Source of the DNA: Oscillospiraceae bacterium
GTDB lineage: Bacteria; Bacillota; Clostridia; Oscillospirales; Ruminococcaceae
Assembly (NCBI GenBank): GCA_017547245.1
Contig: JAFYQD010000003.1
Location: forward strand, 1-64,000
Direction of reading: 5' to 3'
DNA length: 64,000 nucleotides
In this document: one piece after another, positions 30,416 through 41,098 of the stretch
Position numbering within the stretch: position 1 is the stretch's first letter
How the letters are laid out: every line of letters starts with the position of its first letter
Notes under the pieces: generated by a model
What the model was told of the DNA's origin: nothing
The model's input: only the letters and a program-made list of their open reading frames with translations
The model's database searches: none
Position numbers and translations under genes: made by a program

Positions 30416-31771
30416 ATGGGAAGATTGTTTGGAACCGATGGAGCACGAGGAATTGCCAATACCGAAATCAGCTGTGAACTGGCTGCAAACATCGGCCGTG
30501 GTCTGGCCATGATACTGGAAGAACGCATTGGCCGCCGCCCCCGGGTGCTGATTGGCCGTGATACCCGTGCCTCGGGCGAGATGCTGGATGCCGCTGTGGC
30601 CGCAGGCCTTTGCTCGGCCGGTGCGGACGTGGTGCGTCTGGGCGTTGTGCCCACCCCTGCTGTGGCATGGCTTACCACCGATATGGGCGCCGATGCAGGT
30701 GTTATGCTTTCGGCCAGCCACAACCCTGCCGAATACAACGGCATTAAAATCTTTGGGCCCAAGGGTTTTAAGCTGACCGACGAAGAAGAATTTGAAATCG
30801 AAGACATTGTGTTGGATCATTCCATTCCCTATTCGGTAAAATGGGGCGCAGGCGTGGGCCGCATTACCGAGGATACCGCCGCGGTGGAACGTTATATCGA
30901 CCATCTGGCCAAAGCCCCCGTAAACAGCCTGAAGGGTCTGCGTGTGGCGGTGGATTGCGCCAACGGCAGCGCCAGTGCCACAGCCGCCAAGCTGTTTGAA
31001 AAGCTGGGCGTGGAGTGCGACCTGATGCACTGTGAGCCCGACGGCATGAATATCAACGAAAACTGCGGCTCCACCCATATGGGCGGCCTGATTGAAAAGG
31101 TAAAACAGGGCGGCTATGACATGGGCGTGGCCTATGACGGCGACACCGACCGCTGCCTTGCGGTGGACGAAAAGGGCAACCTGCTCAACGGCGATAAAAT
31201 TATGGCCATGCTGGCACTTTATCTGCGGGAACGGGGCATTCTGAAAAGCGATATGGTGGTAGCCACCGTAATGAGCAATCTGGGCTTTTTCAAGTTTGCC
31301 GAGGCCAACGGCCTGAAAACCTGCAGCACCAAGGTGGGCGACCGCTATGTGCTGGAGCGCATGCTGGCCGAAGATTACTCCATTGGCGGCGAACAGTCGG
31401 GCCATGTTATCTTTTTAGACCATATGCCCACCGGGGACGGCCAGCTGACCTCGCTGCTGGTGATGGATGCCCTGCGCCAAAGCGGCAAAAAGATGAGCGA
31501 ACTGGGCGAAGTGATGCAGGAATACCCTCAGGTGCTGGTAAACCTGAGAGCCGATGCCCGCATGAAGGCCGGCTGGGAAGTGGACGAGGGCGTAAGCCAG
31601 TGCATTGCCCGACACAACAAGACATTGAACGGCAATGGACGCATTTTGGTGCGTGCCAGCGGCACCGAACCGCTCATCCGTGTTATGGTGGAAGGCCAGA
31701 ACCAGCAGGAAATTGCCGACATGGCACAGAACATTGCCGACACCATCCGTGACCGTCTGGAAATCAAGTGA
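30416..31771 (+). CDS. glmM: Phosphoglucosamine mutase
   Basis: Converts glucosamine-6-phosphate to glucosamine-1-phosphate for UDP-GlcNAc and peptidoglycan synthesis. The 451-residue product has the GRLFGTDGARGIAN start, the phosphoserine loop VMLSASHNPAEYNG (active Ser about residue 101), the metal site DGDTDRC near 240 and the C-terminal phosphate-binding RASGTEPLIRVM. The ATG at 30416 has AAGGA nine bases upstream; the open frame begins earlier but without a ribosome site. Confidence 0.97.
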   Translation: MGRLFGTDGARGIANTEISCELAANIGRGLAMILEERIGRRPRVLIGRDTRASGEMLDAAVAAGLCSAGADVVRLGVVPTPAVAWLTTDMGADAGVMLSASHNPAEYNGIKIFGPKGFKLTDEEEFEIEDIVLDHSIPYSVKWGAGVGRITEDTAAVERYIDHLAKAPVNSLKGLRVAVDCANGSASATAAKLFEKLGVECDLMHCEPDGMNINENCGSTHMGGLIEKVKQGGYDMGVAYDGDTDRCLAVDEKGNLLNGDKIMAMLALYLRERGILKSDMVVATVMSNLGFFKFAEANGLKTCSTKVGDRYVLERMLAEDYSIGGEQSGHVIFLDHMPTGDGQLTSLLVMDALRQSGKKMSELGEVMQEYPQVLVNLRADARMKAGWEVDEGVSQCIARHNKTLNGNGRILVRASGTEPLIRVMVEGQNQQEIADMAQNIADTIRDRLEIK

Positions 31772-31797
31772 AACAGCAGTAGAAAAGAAGTGAAGCC

Positions 31798-32037
31798 ATG
31801 ACCGAAACAATTGGAATTTCCACCATAATCAGCGAAATTGGCACCAAAGGCATTCTGCTCAGTCTGGGCAAAAGTGCTTTCCAGCTGGCGCTGATTGTCG
31901 GCTGTGTGGTTCTTATCCGTTATATCATCAAAAAGATGGGCAAGACCAAAGGCCCCGGCGTAAAAATTGGCTGGAGCGTGGACGAAGCCGAGGAACGAAA
32001 GGAACTTGGGCTGGAAGAACAGCAAGACGAAGCATAA
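31798..32037 (+). CDS. Small single-span membrane protein, unknown function
   Basis: A 79-residue protein with a membrane segment at about residues 27-45 (FQLALIVGCVVLIRYIIKK) and an acidic C-terminal tail ending EEQQDEA. It follows glmM by 26 bases and ends at a terminator, so it is likely cotranscribed. I do not recognise it. The ribosome site is weak (GAAGTGA). Codon use is like its neighbours. Confidence 0.6.
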   Translation: MTETIGISTIISEIGTKGILLSLGKSAFQLALIVGCVVLIRYIIKKMGKTKGPGVKIGWSVDEAEERKELGLEEQQDEA

Positions 32038-32073
32038 AAAATCCCCCTGTGCAGCGCACAGGGGGATTTTTTG
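32036..32073. terminator. Bidirectional terminator
   Basis: ATCCCCCTGTGC (32041-32052) pairs with GCACAGGGGGAT (32056-32067), with an A-tract before and a T-tract after. It closes glmM's unit and the convergent COG2426 gene. Confidence 0.9.
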
Positions 32074-32080
32074 TTTGGAC

Positions 32081-32539
32081 TCAAATCAAAGCAAGCAATC
32101 CGCTGATGCCATAGGAAACAATGCCCATTACAATGCCGCTGATGCAGATGCCGCACAAAACGGCGGCGGCAGAGGGCTTGAGCCGCAGCTGAAGAATGGC
32201 GGCAATCACCGAACCGGTCCATGCGCCGGTCATGGGCAGGGGAATGGCCACAAACAGGCAAAGACCCAACAGCTCATAGCGGCCGATGTTCAGCGCCTTT
32301 TCGTTGGCACGCTGAAGATATCGCCGGAAAAATCCCCCCACCTTTGGCAGGGTGGAAAGCCAATTGAGCAGACGCTTGGAAAACAATATAAGAAAGCAGA
32401 CCGGCAAAAAATTGCCGATGACCGCAATGATATAGCTGGGCAGAAAGGGCAGCCCGTTGGCGGCGGCATAAATGATGGCACCGCGCAGCTCGCTGACCGG
32501 CAGCATCGACATACCGAACAACACAAAATAGGGGTTCAT
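32081..32539 (-). CDS. COG2426-type small integral membrane protein
   Basis: A 152-residue membrane protein of the COG2426 family, sometimes labelled small multidrug export protein, though the activity is not well established. The conserved MLPVSELRGAI start (about residues 12-22), PLPMTGAWTG near 105 and four to five hydrophobic segments support the call. The ATG at 32539 has GGAGG six bases upstream; the longer open frame to 32722 lacks a ribosome site and overlaps the lplA promoter. Confidence 0.8.
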   Translation of the reverse strand: MNPYFVLFGMSMLPVSELRGAIIYAAANGLPFLPSYIIAVIGNFLPVCFLILFSKRLLNWLSTLPKVGGFFRRYLQRANEKALNIGRYELLGLCLFVAIPLPMTGAWTGSVIAAILQLRLKPSAAAVLCGICISGIVMGIVSYGISGLLALI

Positions 32540-32573
32540 ACAGGCCTCCTGCAATGGAAAACGAATTGCTTTT

Positions 32574-32602
32574 ATTATACGACAGAGCTCCTGCACCGTC
32601 AA
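32574..32602 (-). promoter_or_regulatory. Promoter of the COG2426 gene
   Basis: On the minus strand, TTGACG (32597-32602), 17-base spacer, TATAAT (32574-32579), 35 bases before the start codon. Confidence 0.8.
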
Positions 32603-32611
32603 ATGAGATGA

Positions 32612-32640
32612 TTGACAAAGCAGAGGGTGAATAATACAAT
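32612..32640 (+). promoter_or_regulatory. Promoter of lplA
   Basis: TTGACA (32612-32617), 17-base spacer, TACAAT (32635-32640), divergent from and about 10 bases apart from the COG2426 promoter. Confidence 0.78.
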
Positions 32641-32672
32641 TAAACCAGAAAAAACGAAAGGAGGGATCAATC

Positions 32673-33671
32673 GTGCTGCTGATCAAAGACGAAAACCACG
32701 AGCCTTCCCGCAATATAGCCATAGATGCCTATATGCTTATGGGAATGGAGCAAGAGGTGTGCCGCCTGTGGCGCAACGACAAGGCAGTCATCATCGGCCG
32801 CAACCAGAATGCGGTGGAAGAGATTGATCTTGACTTTGTAAAAGAACATGATGTAAAGGTGATCCGACGCCTTTCGGGCGGCGGGGCGGTCTTTCACGAC
32901 CTGGGCAACATCTGCTTTACCTTTGTTGCCCCATACCACAACGGTGAATTCAACAATTACGAAAAATTCACCGCACCCATCCGTGACTATCTGCGGACCC
33001 TTGGGGTGCAGGCCGAGCTGAGCGGCCGCAACGACCTGACGGTGGACGGAATGAAAATTTCGGGCAACGCCCAAACGGTGCACAAGGGTCGCATCATGCA
33101 CCATGGCACCCTGCTTTTCTCTTCCAACGTGAACGATCTTGCCGGCGCCCTGAGGCCCAAGCAGATGAAGATTGAAAGCAAGGGCATCAAGTCGGTGCGC
33201 AGCCGAATCACCAATATTTCGGCCCATCTGCAGCAGCCCATGACGGTGGAGCAGTTCCAGAAAGGGCTGGAGGACTATCTGTTGGAGCACATTCCCGACC
33301 TGACCCCCTATGTCTTCGGTCAGGAGGATCATGCAGGCATTGACCGCTTGGTGGAAGAACGGTTTGCCAACTGGGAATGGAACTTTGGACATTCCCCCAA
33401 CTGTGACATCCGCCACAGCAAAAAGTTTTCCTGCGGCATTGTGGAGGCTGCTCTGCAGCTGGAGGAAGGGAAAATAGCCGCACTGACCATTCTGGGCGAC
33501 TTTTTTGGCATCAAGGATAAGTCGGAACTGGAAGAAGCTTTGGTTGGTCTGCGCTATGATCGTGAGACCGTTCTGCAAGCGCTGGAAAAGCTGGGACAGG
33601 AAGAGCTTTCCGCCTGCATTTCGGGCATTACAACAGAAGAATTTTGCGGTTTGCTGATGGGCGACTGCTGA
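32673..33671 (+). CDS. lplA: Lipoate-protein ligase A
   Basis: Attaches free lipoate (via lipoyl-AMP) to lipoyl domains of complexes such as glycine cleavage H protein. The 332-residue product has the RRLSGGGAVFHDLGN motif near residue 66, KISGNAQ with the catalytic Lys near 127, and a C-terminal accessory domain (about 245-330). The start is a GTG at 32673 with AAAGGAGGG seven bases upstream. It stands as its own unit; the next gene may be read from the same message. Confidence 0.92.
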   Translation: MLLIKDENHEPSRNIAIDAYMLMGMEQEVCRLWRNDKAVIIGRNQNAVEEIDLDFVKEHDVKVIRRLSGGGAVFHDLGNICFTFVAPYHNGEFNNYEKFTAPIRDYLRTLGVQAELSGRNDLTVDGMKISGNAQTVHKGRIMHHGTLLFSSNVNDLAGALRPKQMKIESKGIKSVRSRITNISAHLQQPMTVEQFQKGLEDYLLEHIPDLTPYVFGQEDHAGIDRLVEERFANWEWNFGHSPNCDIRHSKKFSCGIVEAALQLEEGKIAALTILGDFFGIKDKSELEEALVGLRYDRETVLQALEKLGQEELSACISGITTEEFCGLLMGDC

Positions 33672-33710
33672 TACCATGGTATCAATTATAAAAGAAACGG
33701 AGATAACAAC

Positions 33711-34127
33711 ATGAGCAACAAGATCAATGACTTTACCACCCACTATTACAAGGACTGCGATTACAACTGCTGCGAAACCACCCTGTGGGCTGCCCGTGAT
33801 GCCTGGGGGCTGGATATTCCCGACCAGGCTTTCACTCTGACCTCCGGTTTTGGCGGCGGCTGCTGCAACGGTGACCTCTGCGGTGCCATTGCTGCCGGCG
33901 TTATGGCCTACGGCTATATTTATACCACCGACCGTGCCCACGCCAGCCCCGATATGCGCAAGCGCTGCAAGCTGCTGATGCAGACTCTGGAAGAAAAGTT
34001 TGGCAGCTGCCGCTGCGACTATCTGAAGGCCAACTACCGCAGCGAAGAAGAAGGCTGCCTGACCGTGGTAAGAATGGTTGCCGACGTGATTGACCAACTG
34101 AAGGAAGCCGAGCTGCCCGAAGACTAA
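33711..34127 (+). CDS. C_GCAxxG_C_C family redox protein
   Basis: A 138-residue protein of the C_GCAxxG_C_C family, named for a set of spaced Cys that probably binds an iron-sulfur or other redox centre. Visible Cys blocks are YNCCETTLW near residue 20, GGGCCNGDLCGAIAAG near 46-61 and CRCDY near 101-105. Family members often occur near redox enzymes, but the role is not established. It lies 40 bases after lplA and its 3' end abuts the first CIRCE element. Confidence 0.8.
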   Translation: MSNKINDFTTHYYKDCDYNCCETTLWAARDAWGLDIPDQAFTLTSGFGGGCCNGDLCGAIAAGVMAYGYIYTTDRAHASPDMRKRCKLLMQTLEEKFGSCRCDYLKANYRSEEEGCLTVVRMVADVIDQLKEAELPED

Positions 34128-34147
34128 AAAAATAGATAATGATGAAA

Positions 34148-34174
34148 TTAGCACTCTCGATTTGAGAGTGCTAA
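34148..34174. promoter_or_regulatory. CIRCE element 1 (HrcA operator)
   Basis: TTAGCACTC-N9-GAGTGCTAA, an exact match to the CIRCE inverted repeat. It lies 28 bases upstream of the -35 box. Because a T-tract follows it, it could also end transcription of the gene at 33711-34127. Confidence 0.93.
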
Positions 34175-34201
34175 TTTTTTGTAAATAAATTGTGAAAAGC
34201 C

Positions 34202-34230
34202 TTGACACTGTGGTGGGTGGGTGGTACATT
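34202..34230 (+). promoter_or_regulatory. Promoter of the hrcA-grpE-dnaK-dnaJ operon
   Basis: TTGACA (34202-34207), 17-base spacer, TACATT (34225-34230). It lies between two CIRCE elements. Confidence 0.8.
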
Positions 34231-34237
34231 ATAGTCA

Positions 34238-34264
34238 CTGGCACTCATATAAGTTGAGTGCTAA
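34238..34264. promoter_or_regulatory. CIRCE element 2 (HrcA operator)
   Basis: CTGGCACTC-N9-GAGTGCTAA, a near-perfect CIRCE element overlapping the presumed transcription start. Confidence 0.93.
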
Positions 34265-34296
34265 AAACAGACTGAAAGAGAAAGGTGGAATGGCAG

Positions 34297-35322
34297 ATGG
34301 AACTGAACGGACGCAGAATGCGCGTGCTTTCTGCCATTGTGGACACCTATCTTGCCACGGGCGAGCCGGCCGGCTCTAAGCTGGTGGCCGAGCTGCTGGG
34401 CGGCGAGGTTTCTTCCGCCACGGTGCGCAACGATATGGCCGTTTTGTTTGAGATGGGCCTGATTGAACAGCCCCACACCTCGGCAGGACGTGTTCCCAGC
34501 CACCTGGGTCTGCGGCTTTATCTGGATAAGCTGGTCAACTATCGTCCGCTTTCCATTCAGGACCGCCGCAAAATTGACGCCATGTTCAATCTGCGCGACC
34601 CCGACCCCGACCGTCTGTTGGAAGATGCCGCCCAGGTTCTTTCGGAAGAAACCGGTTGTGCGGCCATCTCCACCACATTCACCCCAAAAAGTGTGTGTGT
34701 GCGCCGCATCGAGCTGATTCCCATCTCTGACCGCACATTGGTCATTGTGGTGCTGGCAAGCAATGGCGTGGTCAAAAATAAGATTTGCCGTGTCAGCTTC
34801 AAGCTGACCCCCAAGGTGGTGGAATTCTTCCAGAATTTTGCCAACGGCCGTCTGGCCGGAGTCAGCCTGAACGACATCACCCATCAGTTTATGAACTCGG
34901 CGGCCATCTCGCTGGGGGAATACAGCCGTCTGCTGGGCGGTATGCTTTCGGCCATCTATGAGCTCTGCCGTGAAATAAACGACGGCGAGTATTACCAGAG
35001 CGGTGTAACCAAGCTGCTGGAACATGAAGAGATGCGCGCCGAGGCAAAAGAGCTGCTTTCGCTGCTGGGGCGCCGCAAAGATGTGGTAAATCTGGTATGG
35101 GGCGACACCGACGGCATACAAATTACCATTGGCAAAGAAAACAACAATCAGGAGCTTACCGGCAGCACGGTAATCGTTTCCCGTTACAACATCGGGCAGG
35201 AAAACCTTGGCGCCATCGGTTTGATTGGCCCTGTGCGCATGGACTATGCACGGCTGGTGCCCCGTCTTGAATATTTCACCAAGACCCTGAGCAAGCTTCT
35301 GACCGAAACCTTTGAAGATTAA
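34297..35322 (+). CDS. hrcA: Heat-inducible transcription repressor HrcA
   Basis: Represses class I heat-shock genes by binding CIRCE. The 341-residue protein has an N-terminal winged helix (about residues 5-75, with SSATVRNDMAVLFEMGLIEQPHTSAGRVPS) and the HrcA core domain. I take the ATG at 34297 with AAAGGTGG nine bases upstream; a GTG at 34285 would be 12 bases further out. It is first in the operon it controls and, in this lineage, is expected to depend on GroEL for activity; groEL is not in the window. Confidence 0.95.
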   Translation: MELNGRRMRVLSAIVDTYLATGEPAGSKLVAELLGGEVSSATVRNDMAVLFEMGLIEQPHTSAGRVPSHLGLRLYLDKLVNYRPLSIQDRRKIDAMFNLRDPDPDRLLEDAAQVLSEETGCAAISTTFTPKSVCVRRIELIPISDRTLVIVVLASNGVVKNKICRVSFKLTPKVVEFFQNFANGRLAGVSLNDITHQFMNSAAISLGEYSRLLGGMLSAIYELCREINDGEYYQSGVTKLLEHEEMRAEAKELLSLLGRRKDVVNLVWGDTDGIQITIGKENNNQELTGSTVIVSRYNIGQENLGAIGLIGPVRMDYARLVPRLEYFTKTLSKLLTETFED

Positions 35323-35349
35323 TATATCCCGGAAAGGGGAAAACAAGAG

Positions 35350-37786
<2,437 letters not shown>

Positions 37787-37891
37787 GTTTCGATAACATT
37801 GCAAGGCAAACGGCTGGCATCCTCTGAATAACAGGGGATGCCATGCGCCGTGTTTGCCCATCAACATAACACCTGCGAAAGGGTGGAAACA

Positions 37892-39052
37892 TTGGCAGAT
37901 AAACGAGATTATTATGAAGTGCTGGGCGTGCAGAAGGGCTGCAGCGAAGATGAGCTGAAAAAAGCCTACCGCAAGGCCGCCAAGCAGTATCACCCCGACC
38001 TGCATCCCGGTGATGCCGAGGCCGAAGCCAAGTTCAAAGAAGTGAACGAGGCATACGAAGTTCTTTCGGACAGCGACAAGCGTGCCCGTTATGACCAGTT
38101 TGGCCATGCAGGGGTTGACCCCAACTATGGTGCAGGCGGCGCCGGCGGAGCCTATGGCGGCTTTGGCGGTTTTGGCGACCTGGGTGATATTTTTGGTGAC
38201 CTGTTCGGCGGCGGTTTTGGCGGCTTTGGCGGCGCAACCCGTACCCGTGACCCCAACGGCCCCATCCGTGGCCGTGATGTGGGCTATGACCTGCCCCTCA
38301 GCTTTTTGGAAGCAGCTTTGGGCTGCAAAAAACAAATTAAGATAAGCCGTCTGGAAACCTGTGCCGAATGCTCGGGCAAGGGTGCCGCCAAAGGCACCAG
38401 CCCCGAAACCTGCCCCGACTGCGGCGGCAGCGGTCAGGTGCGTACCCAGCGCCGCACCCCCTTTGGTGTCATCCAGAGCATGGGTGCCTGCACCAAGTGC
38501 GGCGGCAAGGGCAAAATCATCCGTGACCCCTGCAAAAAGTGCAAGGGCCTGGGCCGTGTGCGCATCAGCAAGACGCTGGAGGTCAGCGTGCCCGCAGGCA
38601 TCGACAACGGCCAGACCTTCATTCTGCGCGGGCAGGGTGACCACGGCGTAAACGGTGGTCCTGCCGGCGACGTACAGGTTACCGTATCGGTTCGACCCGA
38701 CCCCACCTTTGAACGTGACGGCTTTGACGTGTGGTGTGATATCCCCCTGACCTTTGCTCAGGCCACTTTGGGTGACGAAATCACCGTGCCCACCATCGAT
38801 GGCAAGGCAAAGTACAGCGTGCCCGAGGGCACCCAGAACGGAACCGTGTTCCGTCTGCGCGGCAAGGGCATTCCCTATATCAACGGCCGTGACAAGGGCG
38901 ACCAGTATGTGCGTGTGCAGGTAGAGGTTCCCCGCAACCTGAGCGGCAAGCAGAAAGAAGCCCTGAAAAACTTTGACGCCATGATGAACGACAAAAACTA
39001 CGAAAAGCGCAAGAGCTTTTTTGAACGGTTTAAGGACATGGCTGGCAAATAA
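37892..39052 (+). CDS. dnaJ: Chaperone protein DnaJ (Hsp40)
   Basis: Delivers clients to DnaK and stimulates its ATPase. The 386-residue protein has the J domain with HPD (about residues 33-35), a Gly/Phe region (about 75-125), four CxxCxGxG zinc repeats (about 155-225) and the C-terminal client domain. The start is a TTG at 37892 with AAAGGGTGG just upstream; the open frame from 37838 would put about 18 odd residues before the J domain. It is last in the operon, with a terminator after. Confidence 0.94.
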   Translation: MADKRDYYEVLGVQKGCSEDELKKAYRKAAKQYHPDLHPGDAEAEAKFKEVNEAYEVLSDSDKRARYDQFGHAGVDPNYGAGGAGGAYGGFGGFGDLGDIFGDLFGGGFGGFGGATRTRDPNGPIRGRDVGYDLPLSFLEAALGCKKQIKISRLETCAECSGKGAAKGTSPETCPDCGGSGQVRTQRRTPFGVIQSMGACTKCGGKGKIIRDPCKKCKGLGRVRISKTLEVSVPAGIDNGQTFILRGQGDHGVNGGPAGDVQVTVSVRPDPTFERDGFDVWCDIPLTFAQATLGDEITVPTIDGKAKYSVPEGTQNGTVFRLRGKGIPYINGRDKGDQYVRVQVEVPRNLSGKQKEALKNFDAMMNDKNYEKRKSFFERFKDMAGK

Positions 39053-39057
39053 AAAAT

Positions 39058-39097
39058 ATCCCCCTCTGTGCAAAAACACAGAGGGGGTTTTGTTTTT
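39058..39097 (+). terminator. Terminator of the hrcA-dnaJ operon
   Basis: CCCCCTCTGTG pairs with CACAGAGGGGG (to 39087), with a six-base loop (CAAAAA), followed by a T-rich tract. Confidence 0.85.
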
Positions 39098-39163
39098 ATA
39101 GGTAATAGATAATAAAAAAGTCAATGGATTAGGTTTAGTGAATTCGTGCACATAATTAATTTT

Positions 39164-39679
39164 TCATTCCACACATTTTTTGCATGGAGTAAGTCCTCTG
39201 TTTTTTGCATCGGATAAAGTAGATGGGAAATATTCACCATTACCACAGGTGCTGTCGTAGTGGTATCGCTTTCCTGTTTTGGTGATGTAAATTGCAGGAG
39301 TTGACTCTTCATCGGAGTCCTGTTTGGAGTATGTTGGTTTCTGCACACTCATTACAGGTTTTTCTACAGGAACCTCGACAGATTCTTCAGCAGGCTTTTC
39401 CTCAGGAATCTTGACGGGTTCTTCAGCAGGCTTTTCCACAGGAACCTCGACGGGTTCTTCGATAGGTTTTTCAGCAGAAACTTCAACAGGTTCTGTGGCA
39501 GAAGATTCAACCGAGACATTCCAATTGGAAGATTTTTCGGAGGAAACAGACGCTGTAGTTTTGTTGACCTCATAGGTTTCAATGACAACATCTGCAGAAG
39601 AATCGTTTGTTTCGCCACCACAAGAGGCTAAAGAAAAAACCATCAACAGGCATAAGACGCAAAGAATGATTCTTTTCAT
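39164..39679 (-). CDS. Repeat-bearing lipoprotein with Ada-like Cys domain
   Basis: A 171-residue lipoprotein. The lipobox LASC puts the lipid Cys near residue 20. A Glu/Pro/Val repeat (units like EEPVEVPVEKPAEEP, about residues 65-105) forms a stiff stalk. The C-terminal part YITKTGKRYHYDSTC...LTPCKKC resembles a small Cys/His domain (two CxxC-type sites) found in Ada-like and secreted nuclease-linked proteins. The ATG at 39679 has GGTGG five bases upstream. It is divergent from a small XRE regulator and visibly A+T rich, so probably an accessory gene. The ligand of the domain is unknown. Confidence 0.72.
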   Translation of the reverse strand: MKRIILCVLCLLMVFSLASCGGETNDSSADVVIETYEVNKTTASVSSEKSSNWNVSVESSATEPVEVSAEKPIEEPVEVPVEKPAEEPVKIPEEKPAEESVEVPVEKPVMSVQKPTYSKQDSDEESTPAIYITKTGKRYHYDSTCGNGEYFPSTLSDAKNRGLTPCKKCVE

Positions 39680-39726
39680 ATATACCACCTCAAATATATT
39701 TTGCCAGTAACAGGGGGTTTAAGAAT

Positions 39727-39761
39727 ATTTTAGACCAAAGTGTTCTAAAATACAATAGAAC
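39727..39761. promoter_or_regulatory. Overlapping inverted repeats between the lipoprotein and XRE genes
   Basis: ATTTTAGA pairs with TCTAAAAT at its right-hand end, and GTTCTA (39742-39747) pairs with TAGAAC (39756-39761). A TACAAT (39751-39756) lies inside the second repeat. The arrangement looks like an operator for the adjacent XRE protein over divergent promoters. Confidence 0.5.
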
Positions 39762-39794
39762 AAATTGCTCATTTTATACTTTTCTTGGTGATGA

Positions 39795-40016
39795 ATGATG
39801 GAATGCTACGAACGCATCCGACACTTAAGAGAAGATGCAGACAAAACGCAGGCTGAGATGGGAAAACTTATTAACCTGACCCAGCGCGCATATGCTTATT
39901 ATGAGAGTGGTCAAAGAATGATTCCACCCCATGTTTTAATGGCACTTGCAGACTACCATAATGTCAGCGTTGACTATCTGCTTGGTCGTACCGACAACCC
40001 CGAACTGAACAAATAA
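39795..40016 (+). CDS. XRE-family HTH transcriptional regulator (second of two)
   Basis: A 73-residue Cro/C1-type DNA-binding protein. The helix-turn-helix lies in TQAEMGKLINLTQRAYAYYE (about residues 18-37), followed by SVDYLLGRTDNPE. It matches the regulator at 10283-10507 in size, in the RIRxLREDAD start and in the xVSxDY tail, so the two are paralogues. It is divergent from the lipoprotein gene. The start may be this ATG or the one three bases on; the ribosome site is poor. Confidence 0.83.
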   Translation: MMECYERIRHLREDADKTQAEMGKLINLTQRAYAYYESGQRMIPPHVLMALADYHNVSVDYLLGRTDNPELNK

Positions 40017-40042
40017 GCCGATGCCGCCGGGCATCGGCTTTT
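40015..40042 (+). terminator. Terminator of the XRE gene
   Basis: GCCGATGCC (40017-40025), four-base loop, GGCATCGGC (40030-40038), then TTTT. Confidence 0.8.
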
Positions 40043-40045
40043 GTC

Positions 40046-40074
40046 TTGCTTTTATCCCCATATTGGTCTAAAAT
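40046..40074 (+). promoter_or_regulatory. Promoter of prmA
   Basis: TTGCTT (40046-40051), 17-base spacer, TAAAAT (40069-40074), 50 bases before the start. Confidence 0.55.
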
Positions 40075-40123
40075 ATATTCTGTATTACTATGTAACAATT
40101 CTCCCTGAAAGGATTGGAATGAT

Positions 40124-41077
40124 ATGAACGAAAACTGGACCGAAATTATTATCACCGTGCCCGTAGCCGATGGCGAAGTTGCCGCCTCGGTAGCCCAGAT
40201 GACCGTGCCCTATGGCATGTACATCGAGGACTATTCCGACCTGGAAGAAGCCGTGGAAGAAATCGCCCACATCGACCTCATTGACGAGGAACTGGTGGCC
40301 CGCGACCGTGAAAACGCCAAGGTTCACATCTACATTTCTCCCGAAGAAAACCCTGCCGAGGCCATTTCTTTTATCCGTGAACGCCTGACTGCCGAAAATG
40401 TGCAGCACACTGTTGAAACCCAGGGTGTGCAGGAAGCTGACTGGGCCTTTGGCTGGAAGAAATATTATCATCCCATGAAGATTGGCAAGCGTGTTGTGGT
40501 TTGCCCCACCTGGGAAGAATACAACGCTGCCGAGGATGAGGTGGTGCTCCGCCTTGACCCCGGTATGGCCTTTGGCAGCGGTACCCACCACACCACCCAG
40601 ATGTGCATCCGCCTGCTGGAAGAAACCGTGGTTCCCGGCTGCAAGCTGCTGGATATGGGCTGCGGCAGCGGCATCCTTTCGCTGACCGCTTTGGCTCTGG
40701 GTGCCGAAAAGGCTGTGGGCGTTGACATCGACCCGCTGGCCGCAAAAATCTCGGTGGAAAATCTGGCTCTTTCGGGTTACAACGATCCTCAGTACAAGTC
40801 CTATAACGCCGACCTGATCAAGGATAAGGAAATTGCCGAAAAGGTGGGTCTGGGCTGCTATGATCTGGTGGCTGCCAACATTGTGGCCGATGCCATCATT
40901 GCCCTTTCGCCCGCCATCTTTGCCCACCTTAAGCCGGGCGGAAGCCTGCTTTCTTCGGGCATTATCAATCCCCGTCTGGAAGAAGTGACCGCCGCCCTGC
41001 AGGCAGCCGGTCTGGAAATCCACCGCTGTGACGAACAGGGTGGCTGGGCCGCCGTTTGGGCCGTAAAACCCCAGTAA
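40124..41077 (+). CDS. prmA: Ribosomal protein L11 methyltransferase
   Basis: Methylates ribosomal protein L11 using AdoMet. The 317-residue protein has an N-terminal recognition domain (about residues 1-100) and the class I methyltransferase domain with PGMAFGSGTHHTT near residue 147, LLDMGCGSGILS near 179 and AANIVADAI. It is followed 21 bases later by rsmE and, as in many Firmicutes, lies downstream of dnaJ, here separated by the lipoprotein/XRE cassette. Confidence 0.95.
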   Translation: MNENWTEIIITVPVADGEVAASVAQMTVPYGMYIEDYSDLEEAVEEIAHIDLIDEELVARDRENAKVHIYISPEENPAEAISFIRERLTAENVQHTVETQGVQEADWAFGWKKYYHPMKIGKRVVVCPTWEEYNAAEDEVVLRLDPGMAFGSGTHHTTQMCIRLLEETVVPGCKLLDMGCGSGILSLTALALGAEKAVGVDIDPLAAKISVENLALSGYNDPQYKSYNADLIKDKEIAEKVGLGCYDLVAANIVADAIIALSPAIFAHLKPGGSLLSSGIINPRLEEVTAALQAAGLEIHRCDEQGGWAAVWAVKPQ

Positions 41078-41098
41078 AAAAGAGAGGAAGAAGCAGCT

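Noticed and set aside
39340..39480. Short direct DNA repeats considered as a CRISPR-like array
   Set aside because: They are coding repeats of the lipoprotein stalk, too short and without spacers.
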